This document shows positions 40,080-48,622 of a stretch of DNA of 64,000 nucleotides, piece by piece. Position 1 is the first letter of the stretch; every line of letters begins with the position of its first letter. The stretch covers positions 3,501,001 to 3,565,000 of the forward strand of contig NZ_CP019630.1 in assembly GCF_001999245.1 (NCBI RefSeq), written 5' to 3'. The notes under the pieces are model-generated. The model saw only the letters and a program-made list of their open reading frames with translations. It made no database searches and had not been told where the DNA came from. Source of the stretch: Roseibium algicola (GTDB lineage: Bacteria; Pseudomonadota; Alphaproteobacteria; Rhizobiales; Stappiaceae). The translations under genes were made by a program, and so were the position numbers.

Positions 40080-40831
40080 TGGCGTTTGTGAAAGCTGTTG
40101 CCAGGACCATACTCGGCCTCCTGCTGACTGTCGCTATCTGGGCGGCAATCGTCCATGTGTTCGACACCCAGCATTATATCCTGCCGGGTCCGGACCGCGT
40201 CTTTACAGCCTTTGTCAAACACGCAGGCTTCCTTCTGCATCATGCCGGCATCACCGCCTATGAGACGGTGCTCGGGTTTGTGCTGGGGGCAGCCGCTGGG
40301 GCATTGCTATCCGTTCTTTTGTGGCTGTTTCCGATTGCTGCAAGATTTGCCATGCCGCCCATTCTGGTGACGCAGGCCCTGCCTGTTTTCGCAATCGCGC
40401 CGATCCTGGTGCTCTGGCTCGGTTTCGGGCTGGCCTCCAAGATCGTCGTCATCATCCTGGTCATCTTCTTCACGGTCACATCGACGTTTTTCGATGGCCT
40501 GCAGCGGCTTGACCCGGGTTTGTGCGATCTCGCCCGGCTTTATCGTCTGTCTCGCCTGAAGGAACTCTGGTTCTTTCGCCTGCCGTCAGGCTTGCCGGCG
40601 TTTGCCTCCGGCCTGCGGGTGGCCGCGGTGTTCGCTCCCATGGGGGCGATCATCGGCGAATGGGCCGGGGCAAAAGGAGGCCTTGCCTTCATCATGCTTC
40701 AAAGCAGCAACCGGATGCAGGCGGACATGATGTTCGCCGCCCTGATCCTGCTCGCGGCGATGGTGCTGATCATGCGCTTTGCCGTGAACCATCTCACCCG
40801 ACTTCTTGTTCCCTGGCAGCCGCTCACCTAG
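40076..40831 (+). CDS. thiX: ABC transporter permease for thiamine/pyrimidine precursor (ThiX-like)
   Basis: About 251 residues with six transmembrane helices and the BPD_transp_1 EAA loop near AASGLRVAAVFAPMGAIIGEWAGAKGGLAFIMLQ. It is of the SsuC/TauC/ThiX type (FDTQHYILPGPDRVFTAF start region). The TPP riboswitch and the adjacent NMT1/THI5-like binding protein indicate uptake of a thiamine precursor such as N-formyl-aminomethylpyrimidine (FAMP). The start is ATG 40076 or the adjacent ATG 40079. No ATP-binding subunit gene follows; it must be encoded elsewhere. Confidence 0.88.
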   Translation: MMAFVKAVARTILGLLLTVAIWAAIVHVFDTQHYILPGPDRVFTAFVKHAGFLLHHAGITAYETVLGFVLGAAAGALLSVLLWLFPIAARFAMPPILVTQALPVFAIAPILVLWLGFGLASKIVVIILVIFFTVTSTFFDGLQRLDPGLCDLARLYRLSRLKELWFFRLPSGLPAFASGLRVAAVFAPMGAIIGEWAGAKGGLAFIMLQSSNRMQADMMFAALILLAAMVLIMRFAVNHLTRLLVPWQPLT

Positions 40832-40853
40832 CTGCCGCTCTACGGAGGACCTC

Positions 40854-41795
40854 ATGAAAAAACAAATCCTGTCACTAGCATTGGCGGCCGGGCTGCTGGC
40901 ATCGGGGCCGGTACAGGCCAGTGAGAAACTGACCTTGCTGCTCGACTGGTTCATCAATCCGGATCACGCTCCGCTGGTAACTGCGCAGACCAAGGGTTTC
41001 TTCGAGGCAGAAGGCCTCGAGGTAGAGATCATCGAACCGGCGGACCCGGCAATGCCGCCGAAACTGGTTGCTGCCGGGCAGGGCGATATCGCGGTGTCCT
41101 ATCAGCCGACGCTTCATGCGCAAATCGAGGAAGAGCTGCCGCTGAAATGGATCGGTACGCTGGTGGAAACGCCCCTCAATTCTCTCATCGTGCTCAAGGA
41201 CGGCCCGATACAGGAACTGAAGGACCTCAAGGGCAAGAGTGTCGGATTTTCCGTGTCCGGCTTCGAGGACGCGATGCTGGGCCAGATGCTGCGTTCGGCC
41301 GGTTTGACCATGGATGATGTCGAGCTGGTGAACGTCAATTTCGCGTTGTCAGGCTCTCTGCTTGCCGGTCAGGTGGATGCGGTGATCGGCGCATATCGCA
41401 ATTTCGAGCTCACCCAGCTCGAAATCGAAGGCAAACCCGGCAAGGCTTTCTTCCCCGAAGAAAACGGTGTGCCGATCTTTGATGAGCTGATCTATGTCGT
41501 CAACAAGGACAAGACGGACGATCCACGCTTCGCCAAGTTCCTGGCAGCCGTGGAGGCGGCCACCATCTATCTGAGCAATCACCCGGAAGAAGCCTGGAAT
41601 GCCTTCATAGAAGCGTATCCGAACCTCAATGACGAGCTGAACAGGCGGGCATGGTTCGATACGTTGCCGCGGTTCGCCAAGCGTCCGGCTGCACTTGATG
41701 AAGGCCGCTACCAGCGCTTTGCGGAATTCATGGCCGAAGCCGGTCTGATCAGCAAGGTCGTGCCGGTGGAGAGCTACACAGCCGAAATTCGCTGA
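40854..41795 (+). CDS. thiY: ABC transporter substrate-binding protein (ThiY-like, NMT1/THI5 family)
   Basis: A 313-residue periplasmic protein with a signal peptide cleaved after VQA near residue 22. The NMT1/THI5 fold start LTLLLDWFINPDHAPLVTAQTKGFFEAEGLEVEI is diagnostic; the family binds thiamine-pyrimidine precursors. Strong ACGGAGG lies 6 bases before the ATG, 22 bases after the thiX stop. Riboswitch control and pairing with thiX support a role in thiamine salvage. The operon ends here without thiZ. Confidence 0.9.
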   Translation: MKKQILSLALAAGLLASGPVQASEKLTLLLDWFINPDHAPLVTAQTKGFFEAEGLEVEIIEPADPAMPPKLVAAGQGDIAVSYQPTLHAQIEEELPLKWIGTLVETPLNSLIVLKDGPIQELKDLKGKSVGFSVSGFEDAMLGQMLRSAGLTMDDVELVNVNFALSGSLLAGQVDAVIGAYRNFELTQLEIEGKPGKAFFPEENGVPIFDELIYVVNKDKTDDPRFAKFLAAVEAATIYLSNHPEEAWNAFIEAYPNLNDELNRRAWFDTLPRFAKRPAALDEGRYQRFAEFMAEAGLISKVVPVESYTAEIR

Positions 41796-41885
41796 GGGGT
41801 TGAAGGAACGTTGCCAGGGACAAGACGGCGCTGGAGCCAGTCTCCAACGCTTCTGACCACCGGCAAAGAAGCTCCCTCTCTCCGT

Positions 41886-41930
41886 CGTCACCTCGGCCAA
41901 GCGTAGCGCGAGCCGGGGCCGGGGAGGCGG
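41886..41930. repeat. Intergenic palindromic element A
   Basis: cctcggcc, an agcgtagcgcga-type centre, then gccggggccggggagg form an imperfect hairpin. Such gc(t/a)gcgc-centred palindromes are common intergenic repeats in alphaproteobacteria. Only one copy is seen in this window. Confidence 0.45.
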
Positions 41931-41981
41931 AAGTCTCTGTGAGTGTCTGTGGTTTTCAGGCGATGGCTTCCGGGCTCTCCG

Positions 41982-42013
41982 ATCCCGGATCTTCGCTGCG
42001 CTGCGTCCGGGAT
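41982..42013. repeat. Intergenic palindromic element B (atcccgga...tccgggat)
   Basis: Perfect 8-bp arms atcccgga (41982-41989) and tccgggat (42006-42013) surround tcttcgctgcgctgcg. This matches a dispersed alphaproteobacterial intergenic repeat I recall (gtcatcccggacgcagcgcagcgaagatccgggat). It lies between convergent thiY and rpoH. Confidence 0.6.
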
Positions 42014-42042
42014 GACACCGGGAAGGACTTTCAAGCAAAAAG

Positions 42043-42076
42043 AAAAGCGCTGGAGCCTGGGCTCCAGCGCTTTTTT
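42043..42076. terminator. Bidirectional terminator between thiY and rpoH
   Basis: A perfect 15-bp stem aaaagcgctggagcc / ggctccagcgctttt (42043-42057, 42060-42074) with A and T tracts on both sides. It is 23 bases past the rpoH stop on the minus strand. A degenerate partial copy (gcgctggagccagtctccaacgc) occurs near 41829-41851. Confidence 0.9.
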
Positions 42077-42098
42077 GTCTCTTCCAGGTTCGGCTATC

Positions 42099-42983
42099 TC
42101 AGGCGGCGGGCTGGTCCATTGTGCGGGCGCTGTTGCGCACGGCTTTCTGAACCTTTTCGAAAGCGCGAACCTCGATCTGGCGGACGCGCTCGCGGCTGAC
42201 ACCGAATTCGCCCGAAAGGTCTTCCAGCGTCATCGGGTCTTCGGCCAGGCGACGTGCTTCAAAGATGCGCCGTTCGCGCTCGTTGAGCACGTCCATCGCG
42301 TCGTTCAACATCTTGCGACGCATGTCCAGCTCTTCCTGATTGGCAAGCAGGGTTTCCTGACTGTCGCTTTCATCGACAAGCCAGTCCTGCCATTCACCGG
42401 CATCAGCTTCCGCGCGCACGGGCGCATTCAGGCTGGCATCGCCGCCCAGACGGCGGTTCATGGACACCACTTCCTCCTCGGATACCCCGAGTTTGGTGGC
42501 AATCTCAGAGACCTGATGCGGCTTCAGATCGCCTTCGTCCAGCGCCTGGATCTTGCCCTTGAGGCGACGCAGGTTGAAGAACAGGCGTTTCTGGTTGGCC
42601 GTGGTCCCCATTTTCACGAGGGACCATGAGCGCAGGATATATTCCTGAATAGCCGCCTTGATCCACCACATGGCATAGGTCGCGAGCCGGAACCCCTTGT
42701 CCGGTTCAAAGCGCTTGACCGCTTGCATCAGGCCGACGTTGCCTTCGGAAACGACTTCTCCAATCGGCAGGCCATACCCGCGGTAACCCATGGCAATCTT
42801 GGCGACGAGGCGTAGATGGGAATTGACTAGGCGTTCTGCAGCTTCAGGGTCTTCATGCTCTTTGTAGCGCTTGGCGAGCATGTACTCTTCCTGCGGCTGA
42901 AGCATCGGAAACTTGCGGATCTCGTCCAGATACCGGCTAAGACCGCCTTCCCCTGCTGTAAGCGTCGGAACGTTCTGGGCCAT
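42099..42983 (-). CDS. rpoH: RNA polymerase sigma-32 factor
   Basis: A 294-residue heat-shock sigma factor. Region 2 shows LVNSHLRLVAKIAMGYRGYGLPIGEVVSEGNVGLMQAVKRFEPDKGFRLATYAMWWIKAAIQEYIL. The RpoH box is present as NQKRLFFNLRR. Region 4 ends with LEDLSGEFGVSRERVRQIEVRAFEKVQKAV. The ATG at 42981-42983 has AAAGGGGG 8 bases upstream; a GTG three codons earlier is less likely. Alphaproteobacteria often carry two rpoH paralogues; this sequence alone does not say which this is. Confidence 0.95.
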   Translation of the reverse strand: MAQNVPTLTAGEGGLSRYLDEIRKFPMLQPQEEYMLAKRYKEHEDPEAAERLVNSHLRLVAKIAMGYRGYGLPIGEVVSEGNVGLMQAVKRFEPDKGFRLATYAMWWIKAAIQEYILRSWSLVKMGTTANQKRLFFNLRRLKGKIQALDEGDLKPHQVSEIATKLGVSEEEVVSMNRRLGGDASLNAPVRAEADAGEWQDWLVDESDSQETLLANQEELDMRRKMLNDAMDVLNERERRIFEARRLAEDPMTLEDLSGEFGVSRERVRQIEVRAFEKVQKAVRNSARTMDQPAA

Positions 42984-43160
42984 AACATGCACCCCCTTTC
43001 GTCAAGTTTGCGACCCCTTCCTCCCGCTGCCCCGCAGTGATACGCAAGCAAGCCATTTTTGAGGGAAGGCGGACGCACAATAGTGTCCGTACAGGCACAC
43101 AAGAGCTTCTAATATAGGTCCAAATTGGCCGATTGCATGGTCAGAAAACGAAAACGCATC

Positions 43161-44186
43161 CTAAAATTTTTGTAATCCGGACAAAAGATTTGCGAAATCA
43201 TCCGGGTAAGGGCTCTCAAAGCGCAAGGTTTTACCATTTTCCGGGTGTTCGAAAGCCAGCAGGCCGGCATGCAGGGCTTGCCTGTGAAAACCGTTCACGA
43301 GGCTTTTGAGCGGCTCATCGAGCCTGTTTGCCTTGGTCTTGAAACCCGACCCGTAATCATCGTCTCCGATCAGCGGATGGCCAATGTGGGCCATGTGCAC
43401 GCGGATCTGGTGGGTGCGTCCGGTTTCAAGGCGGCATTCCAGCAGCGAGGCGAGCGCAGGCTGTTCGGCGTTGCCGAAGCGCTCCTTCACCTGCCAGTGT
43501 GTGATGGCGTGGCGGCCGGACGTCTTGACGACGGCAATCTTCTGACGGTTTGCCTGTGAACGGGCCAGATTGGCATTGATCGTGCCTTTCAGGCCGGAGG
43601 GTGCCCCCCAGACCAGAGCCGAATAGGCGCGTTCCAGCGGTCCGGTGCGGCCGTGGTCGGCAAACTGGGCTGCAAGGCCCTTGTGAGCCTGGTCGGTCTT
43701 GGCGACGACAAGCAGTCCGGAGGTGTCCTTGTCGATCCTGTGAACGATGCCGGGGCGCTTCACGCCGCCGATGCCGGAAAGGCTGTCACCGCAATGATGG
43801 ATGAGTGCATTGACGAGGGTGCCGGTCCAGTTGCCGGCACCAGGATGGACGACAAGCCCCGCCGGTTTGTCTACCACGATAAGGTGTTCGTCCTCAAAGA
43901 CGACCGAGACGGGGATGTCCTCGCCCTTGGGCTCCGGGTCTTCTGCCTGCGGCAAAGTGAGGGTCAGGGCATCGCCTTCATTGACCCGGTATTTCGGCTC
44001 CACTATTTTCGCGCCGCCGACGGTGACGTCCCCGGACTTGATCAGGGACTGGATCCTGTTGCGGCTAAAGGCTTCCAGATGAGCCGCCAGCACCGCATCC
44101 AGCCGTTTCCCGGCATCGGCTGCATCAACTGTTAAACTGAAATCCTGGTCCAGACCGGCCGGATACTCGAGGGAATTGTCTGTCAT
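43161..44186 (-). CDS. rluD: Large-subunit rRNA pseudouridine synthase, RluD family
   Basis: A 341-residue RluA-family pseudouridine synthase. The N-terminal S4 domain (SRNRIQSLIKSGDVTVGG, about 41-58) precedes the catalytic domain with HRIDKDTSGLLVVAKT, in which D152 is the expected nucleophile. RTHQIRVHMAHIGHPLIGD is also present. RluD modifies helix 69 of 23S rRNA. The start codon at 44184-44186 interlocks with that of the divergent gene in the palindrome CATG, so both leaders lie inside the opposing coding regions. RluD next to rpoH is common in Rhizobiales. Confidence 0.92.
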   Translation of the reverse strand: MTDNSLEYPAGLDQDFSLTVDAADAGKRLDAVLAAHLEAFSRNRIQSLIKSGDVTVGGAKIVEPKYRVNEGDALTLTLPQAEDPEPKGEDIPVSVVFEDEHLIVVDKPAGLVVHPGAGNWTGTLVNALIHHCGDSLSGIGGVKRPGIVHRIDKDTSGLLVVAKTDQAHKGLAAQFADHGRTGPLERAYSALVWGAPSGLKGTINANLARSQANRQKIAVVKTSGRHAITHWQVKERFGNAEQPALASLLECRLETGRTHQIRVHMAHIGHPLIGDDDYGSGFKTKANRLDEPLKSLVNGFHRQALHAGLLAFEHPENGKTLRFESPYPDDFANLLSGLQKF

Positions 44187-44541
44187 GTCACAACCTGATT
44201 ATCGGGATGAGGGGCCGGGTGAAAAGCCGCTTGATCCTGCGGCCGAACGCATCCAGGCCAAACTGAAGCGTTTGTTGCTCGGCTCGTCCCTCGTCATGAT
44301 CGCCGGCTTTATCGCTGTCTTTGCAGCAATTCTCTACAAGATCAACTCCAATAAGTCCGATGTTTCAGCCGATCAATATGCCGCAACAGTGGCAGTTGGC
44401 GCTGACGCGGAAATTTTGCATGCCGACCTTTCGAACGGTCTCTTGCTGGTTCTGGTGCGCGAAGGCAGCAAGACGGCGCTACTGCGCTTCGATCCCGTCA
44501 CGGGCAAGCAACTGGGCCGCACGGATTTTGTGGCACGCTGA
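44185..44541 (+). CDS. Small single-pass membrane protein divergent from rluD, 118 aa
   Basis: About 118 residues. A charged N-terminus (SQPDYRDEGPGEKPLDPAAERIQAKLKRLLL) is followed by one transmembrane helix (about 34-54, VMIAGFIAVFAAILYKI) and a compact extracytoplasmic domain with LSNGLLLVLVREGSKTALLRFDPVTGKQLGRTDF. It looks like the DUF6476-type proteins found beside rluD in alphaproteobacteria, but I could not verify that. The ATG at 44185 has GAGGG at 10 bases; a TTG at 44176 is the alternative. Confidence 0.75.
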   Translation: MSQPDYRDEGPGEKPLDPAAERIQAKLKRLLLGSSLVMIAGFIAVFAAILYKINSNKSDVSADQYAATVAVGADAEILHADLSNGLLLVLVREGSKTALLRFDPVTGKQLGRTDFVAR

Positions 44542-44606
44542 CGTAGCGTCGCGCGTGTCGCGCGCGGTTATGAACAGGCATGTGACAGAAAAATGAAAAT
44601 TAGGGC

Positions 44607-44635
44607 TTGCGTCTTTTGTCATGCAGCCGTATACG
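44607..44635 (+). promoter_or_regulatory. Possible sigma-70 promoter for tRNA-Glu
   Basis: ttgcgt (44607-44612), a 17-base spacer and tatacg (44630-44635), about 40 bases before the tRNA. Hexamers are imperfect; low confidence. Confidence 0.3.
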
Positions 44636-44676
44636 CACGGTCCTCGGCTTGAGACACTGAGCTTCTCAAGCCCCGC

Positions 44677-44752
44677 GCGCCCATCGTCTAGCGGTCTAGG
44701 ACGCCGCCCTTTCACGGCGGAAACACGGGTTCGAGTCCCGTTGGGCGTGCCA
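44677..44752 (+). tRNA. tRNA-Glu (anticodon TTC)
   Basis: A 76-base cloverleaf. The acceptor gcgccca (44677-44683) pairs with tgggcgt (44742-44748) with one G-U pair; the D arm is gtctagcggtctaggac; the anticodon loop ctttcac has TTC at 44711-44713; the T arm is acggg-ttcgagt-cccgt. Discriminator G and an encoded CCA (44750-44752) follow. No integrase or duplicated 3' end is seen nearby. Confidence 0.97.
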
Positions 44753-44843
44753 TTTCTCCCCAAGGCACAAACAGCATATCCACATCCTGCGCACAGGGTT
44801 CTCCACCCGTTTGTGCACCGGTTACACGGAGTGCTGTGTTCGA

Positions 44844-45680
44844 TTAGCCGGCAGTGCTGTCTTCCTGCTGGCCGGTCTCGATCAGTTCGACTTCTGCGTC
44901 TTGCGCGATCTGCGCGAAATCTGGCGAGGGGCAATAATCCGTTACGAAAGTAGTGACCTGTCGCAGGTGTCCGACACGGACCGGTGCAGTGCGCTCGAAC
45001 TTGGTGCTGTCGGCGGCCAGAATGACGTGCCTGGCGTTGTCCATGATGGTCTTGGTGACTTTCACTTCCCGGTAGTCGTAATCGAGCAGGGAGCCGTCGG
45101 GATCGATCGCGGAAGCGCCGATGACGGCAAAATCGACCTTGAACTGGCGCATGAAGTCCACCGCGGCCTCGCCGACAATGCCGCCGTCGGAATGGCGCAA
45201 CACGCCACCGGCAATCACCACCTCGATCTGGGAATAGCCGCGCATCAGGCTGGCGACGTTGATGTTGTTGGTGATCACCATCAGGCCGCGATGCTGGAGC
45301 AGCGCCTGTGCGACGGCTTCCGTGGTGGTGCCGATGTTGATGAAGATGGACGCGTTGTCAGGAATGAGCGAGGCAACCTTCTCGCCGATGTCTGCCTTTT
45401 CCCTGCTGGAGATGATCCTGCGCGCCTCGTAGCCGACATTTTCGATGCCGGACGACAGCAGGGCCCCGCCGTGGGTGCGCGCCAGCAGGCGCCGGTCGCA
45501 AAGCTCGTTGAGGTCCTTGCGGATCGTCTGCGGGCTGACATCAAACCGCCGGGCGAGATCGTCGACGCTGACGCGGCCCATCTGCCGTGCGAGTTCGAGA
45601 ATGGCGTTGTGGCGTTCGATCAACATGTACGGCAGACTCATCCTGTGCATGACGGGCTGGCTGCGTTCCTGCATCTGCAA
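44844..45680 (-). CDS. DeoR/GlpR-family transcriptional regulator
   Basis: Up to 278 residues. The N-terminal DeoR helix-turn-helix shows RVSVDDLARRFDVSPQTIRKDLNELCDRRLLARTHGGALL. The C-terminal effector domain (isomerase-like fold) carries NIGTTTEAVAQAL, VVIAGGVLRHSDGGIVG and AASxIDPDGSLLDYD-type motifs, closest to GlpR repressors that sense sugar phosphates such as glycerol-3-phosphate. Several in-frame ATGs (45650 and others) make the exact start uncertain. No obvious target operon is adjacent, so its regulon is unknown. Confidence 0.87.
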   Translation of the reverse strand: MQMQERSQPVMHRMSLPYMLIERHNAILELARQMGRVSVDDLARRFDVSPQTIRKDLNELCDRRLLARTHGGALLSSGIENVGYEARRIISSREKADIGEKVASLIPDNASIFINIGTTTEAVAQALLQHRGLMVITNNINVASLMRGYSQIEVVIAGGVLRHSDGGIVGEAAVDFMRQFKVDFAVIGASAIDPDGSLLDYDYREVKVTKTIMDNARHVILAADSTKFERTAPVRVGHLRQVTTFVTDYCPSPDFAQIAQDAEVELIETGQQEDSTAG

Positions 45681-45774
45681 ACGGAAATGCGGGCGAAGAG
45701 CAGCAGCGCGTCAGGTTCGTTCAATATTCGGACGAATGTCCATCGGACTAGATGACCGGAGCGACCTGCTCAGA

Positions 45775-47085
45775 TCAAGCCACATCTTTCTTTTTTTGTT
45801 TCGTGGCTTTCGTTTTCCGGTCGCTGTCTTGCGCGGCGCCGGTACTTGCAGGCGTTGTTTCCGCCTCCGGCTTTGGCTTGTTCCGGCTGGAAGCAACGAT
45901 CCTGCTTACCAGCGCTTCAGCCGCGTTGGCGATATCGCCGGATCTTGATTGTGCTTGTGCCGTGCCCTGGTCCGCGTCTGCCTGCAGATTTTCCTTGGAG
46001 GATGCCTCAGGCCGGTTGCGATCTTCCGGCGGGCTGTCCTTGGTCTGAAGAGAAACCGGGACGAAAGGCAGTGCCGGCTTTGCGGGAGCGCCTGCGGCAG
46101 AAGCATTGACGGCTGGAGACGCCTGACCGGTCAGCTTTTCGGCAAGGGCGCGGAAATCGCGGCGCAGATCCACGAGAGCTGGAACCGAGGACAGGTCCTT
46201 CTGCAGCTTTGCCATCTGGGCGGTGATCCGCTGAAGCGCACGGTCTTTTTCAGCAGCGTCGGCCTGGTAGCGGGCGGCTTCGCCGGAAAGCTTTTCCAGC
46301 TCGGCATCAAGATGTTTCTGGCGCTCGTTTTCCGGAAGCCTGGCTGCGTCCAGCATCAGCGACAGACGGGTGACTTCAGCCTGTGCGGACACATAGTTGG
46401 ATTCCGTGTCGACCAATTGGGCTTCCAGTTCGGCGAGCCTTGTCTTTGCGGTTTCGCTGCGCACAGCGTCCATCTGGCCTGCAACTGTCGGCTCATACCG
46501 GGCCAGCTTGGCCTTCAAAGTGGCAACTTCCGCTTCAAGTCCGGTGATTGTGGCAAGTGCCATGGTGCCGGACGCCGGCAGCCAGCCGCTGTCGTCTTCT
46601 GCGGGTTCTTCCGGCTTCGCCTCGGCAGGCGTGTCTTCGGGAGCCTTGGTCCAGCTTTCCGCAAGAGCCCGTTCGGCTTCCGACAGCTTCTTTTTCAGGG
46701 AGGTCACTTCGGACGACAGCATGTCGACAGCGTGCTGATCACTTGCCTGGGCGGCGACCTTGGCTTCCAGGCCGGAAATCGTTTCCTTGTGAGATTTCGT
46801 CAGCGCTTCAACTTCCGCCCGCATCAGTGTGGTTTCGAGCTGAAACTTCGCAGCCTTCTCACGTTCGTTGTCGAGACGCTTCTCGACACGGCGCAATTCT
46901 ACCGCGTGGCGCGCGCGTTCCTGATCCTGGGCAGCGCGGACTTCGGCGTAACTGGTCGGATTGACGGCGCGCAGGGCTTCTTCGGTCAGTCGGGCGGCCC
47001 GGCGGTAAAATGCAGGCAGGATTGCCAGTCCGATCAGGCCGGCGGTGCAAAACCCCAGCGCCACATACATCGCTGCTTCAATCAA
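45775..47085 (-). CDS. Membrane-anchored coiled-coil protein, 436 aa
   Basis: One N-terminal transmembrane helix (about 5-27, AMYVALGFCTAGLIGLAILPAFY) is followed by a basic stretch and roughly 270 residues of heptad-rich coiled coil (ARHAVELRRVEKRLDNEREKAAKF, EVTSLKKKLSEAERALAESW, RLAELEAQLVDTESNYVSAQAEV). A Pro/Ala-rich low-complexity tail ends in lysines (KTKATKQKKKDVA). I recognise it only as a conserved Rhizobiales hypothetical type. The layout suggests a membrane-tethered scaffold; no enzymatic motif is visible. It lies 139 bases downstream of eipA on the same strand. Confidence 0.75.
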   Translation of the reverse strand: MIEAAMYVALGFCTAGLIGLAILPAFYRRAARLTEEALRAVNPTSYAEVRAAQDQERARHAVELRRVEKRLDNEREKAAKFQLETTLMRAEVEALTKSHKETISGLEAKVAAQASDQHAVDMLSSEVTSLKKKLSEAERALAESWTKAPEDTPAEAKPEEPAEDDSGWLPASGTMALATITGLEAEVATLKAKLARYEPTVAGQMDAVRSETAKTRLAELEAQLVDTESNYVSAQAEVTRLSLMLDAARLPENERQKHLDAELEKLSGEAARYQADAAEKDRALQRITAQMAKLQKDLSSVPALVDLRRDFRALAEKLTGQASPAVNASAAGAPAKPALPFVPVSLQTKDSPPEDRNRPEASSKENLQADADQGTAQAQSRSGDIANAAEALVSRIVASSRNKPKPEAETTPASTGAAQDSDRKTKATKQKKKDVA

Positions 47086-47224
47086 GTCCGGCTCCCGGTT
47101 ACGTTCTAAAAAACGCCCACAACTCCATCATTAGACGACAGTCGCCCTGCCGCCAAGTGTCCTGCGTGGAACGAATGCAACCCGTCTTCGTCGCCAGGTT
47201 GCGACAGCCGCCTTTCCGGTCCGA

Positions 47225-47830
47225 TCAGAACGGGTTCCAGGTCGGCTTGTCGGTGAACTTCAGGTATCCCATGTTCAGCCCGAGACGGGCGCCGACACCG
47301 GCGCGCACAGGCACCAGCACGATTTCGTTGTTCAAGAGCACGGTCATGCCGACCCCGCCGACCAGGTAAGCCGATCCGTTGACACCGGCAAAGCGGGTGT
47401 AGAGGGAGTTCACGGTGGGCAGGTTATAGACCAGCATCATCACCCGCGCACCATCCGCGCCAAAGTCCCAGCCTACGGACGGGCCTTGCCAGAACAGCTT
47501 GTGAGTGCCGGCGTTGCGTGTGTAGAGGTTGCCTTCGCCATAGCGGGCGCCGGCGATGAGCGCTCCGGAGCCTTCTTCGCCGAGCACGTAACCGTTCGGT
47601 TCGCCGTAGCTGGAGAAGGCCTTCTCGACGACTGATGCAAGCCCACCCGAAACAGAGCCGAAGAACTGGTGGCCTGCCTGCAGGATTTCGTCCTGGTCGT
47701 AGGTTTGTCCAGACGGAATGGGCTCGTTGCCGGAATTCTGGGAGTACGCCGGGTTGGAAAACGCAAATGCACACAAGGCCAGGAACGCAGCCGATATCAG
47801 GGATACAACTCGCCGGGAACTTTGTGCCAT
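47225..47830 (-). CDS. eipA: DUF1134 family envelope protein (EipA-like)
   Basis: A 201-residue periplasmic protein with a signal peptide (SLISAAFLALCAFAFSNPAYS). The DUF1134 small beta-barrel domain begins QTYDQDEILQAGHQFFGSVSGGLASVVEKAFSSYGEPNGYVLGEEG and ends VRAGVGARLGLNMGYLKFTDKPTWNPF. EipA of Brucella abortus is an envelope-integrity factor needed under cell-wall stress and is known to be CtrA-regulated. I find no clear CtrA box upstream here. Start MAQSSRR is preferred over an in-frame ATG five codons earlier. Confidence 0.9.
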   Translation of the reverse strand: MAQSSRRVVSLISAAFLALCAFAFSNPAYSQNSGNEPIPSGQTYDQDEILQAGHQFFGSVSGGLASVVEKAFSSYGEPNGYVLGEEGSGALIAGARYGEGNLYTRNAGTHKLFWQGPSVGWDFGADGARVMMLVYNLPTVNSLYTRFAGVNGSAYLVGGVGMTVLLNNEIVLVPVRAGVGARLGLNMGYLKFTDKPTWNPF

Positions 47831-47953
47831 TCGATATTCTCCCAAAATCTGTTGGCCGCGCCGATTGTTGCCGCTCGGTCAGACCGCAATGTTAAACTGA
47901 TGCAATATCATGCTGATTCGCATGAGATGGTGCACCTTACATAAGCCGAATCA

Positions 47954-48439
47954 ATGGAAAGCTGGCCTCAAAAAAAGACAAGGTTATGTCTTTGTGCTGT
48001 ATTGATCCTGCTCTCCTGTCTTTTTGCGGGGAAAGTCTTCGCGCGTCCCCAGGTTTTCGTTCCCGATCCGATCACGGGATACGCGCTCGGCGGACATGAC
48101 CCGGTGAGCTATTTCGTCGATGGTTACCCGCGCAAGGGAAAGCGGAACCATGTGCACAAATGGGGTGGCACGGAATGGATCTTCGTCAATGAAGGCAATC
48201 TTGCCGCCTTCAAGCGGGATCCTGAAGCCTATGCACCGCTTTTTGCCGCCTGCGGCGGGTATGCGCTGTCCGAAGGCTTTGGCACGGCGGGCAATCCGTT
48301 CATCTATGCCATTGTCGACGGACGGCTGGTCTTTTTCCATTCGGTGGTCAACCGGTTCCTGTTCGTCGTCAACGGCAGCCAGCTGATGACGGCGGCCCAA
48401 GACAATGCCGAACGGGTCGGCTGCGTGCCGATGCGGTAG
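47954..48439 (+). CDS. YHS-domain secreted or membrane-anchored protein
   Basis: A 161-residue protein with an N-terminal signal or anchor (residues 9-29, TRLCLCAVLILLSCLFAGKVFA). The YHS-type domain shows ITGYALGGHDPVSYFVDG and YAPLFAACGGYALSEG (C100). YHS domains are often associated with metal handling, but the second cysteine of copper-type members is not apparent. It lies upstream of chpT in the same direction with 183 bases between, probably unrelated to the phosphorelay. Confidence 0.78.
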   Translation: MESWPQKKTRLCLCAVLILLSCLFAGKVFARPQVFVPDPITGYALGGHDPVSYFVDGYPRKGKRNHVHKWGGTEWIFVNEGNLAAFKRDPEAYAPLFAACGGYALSEGFGTAGNPFIYAIVDGRLVFFHSVVNRFLFVVNGSQLMTAAQDNAERVGCVPMR

Positions 48440-48622
48440 GTGGTTACCCGGTTAAACTGCTCCCGGACGCCGGAAAAGGCGGATTTCGGGGCAAACTTTC
48501 ATCTGGATGACATGGTTTGCTGTCCGCCGCTGCCTTGGCAGCCGCTGTGCGGATGTGTAACTCTTGCAACCACTATATCGAATCAGTTTCCGCCGCCTCC
48601 TCAAGAAGAGCCTCAAAACGCC

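Noticed and set aside
44677..44752. tRNA-Glu as a possible integration site
   Set aside because: No integrase, no duplicated tRNA 3' end and no change in gene type downstream.
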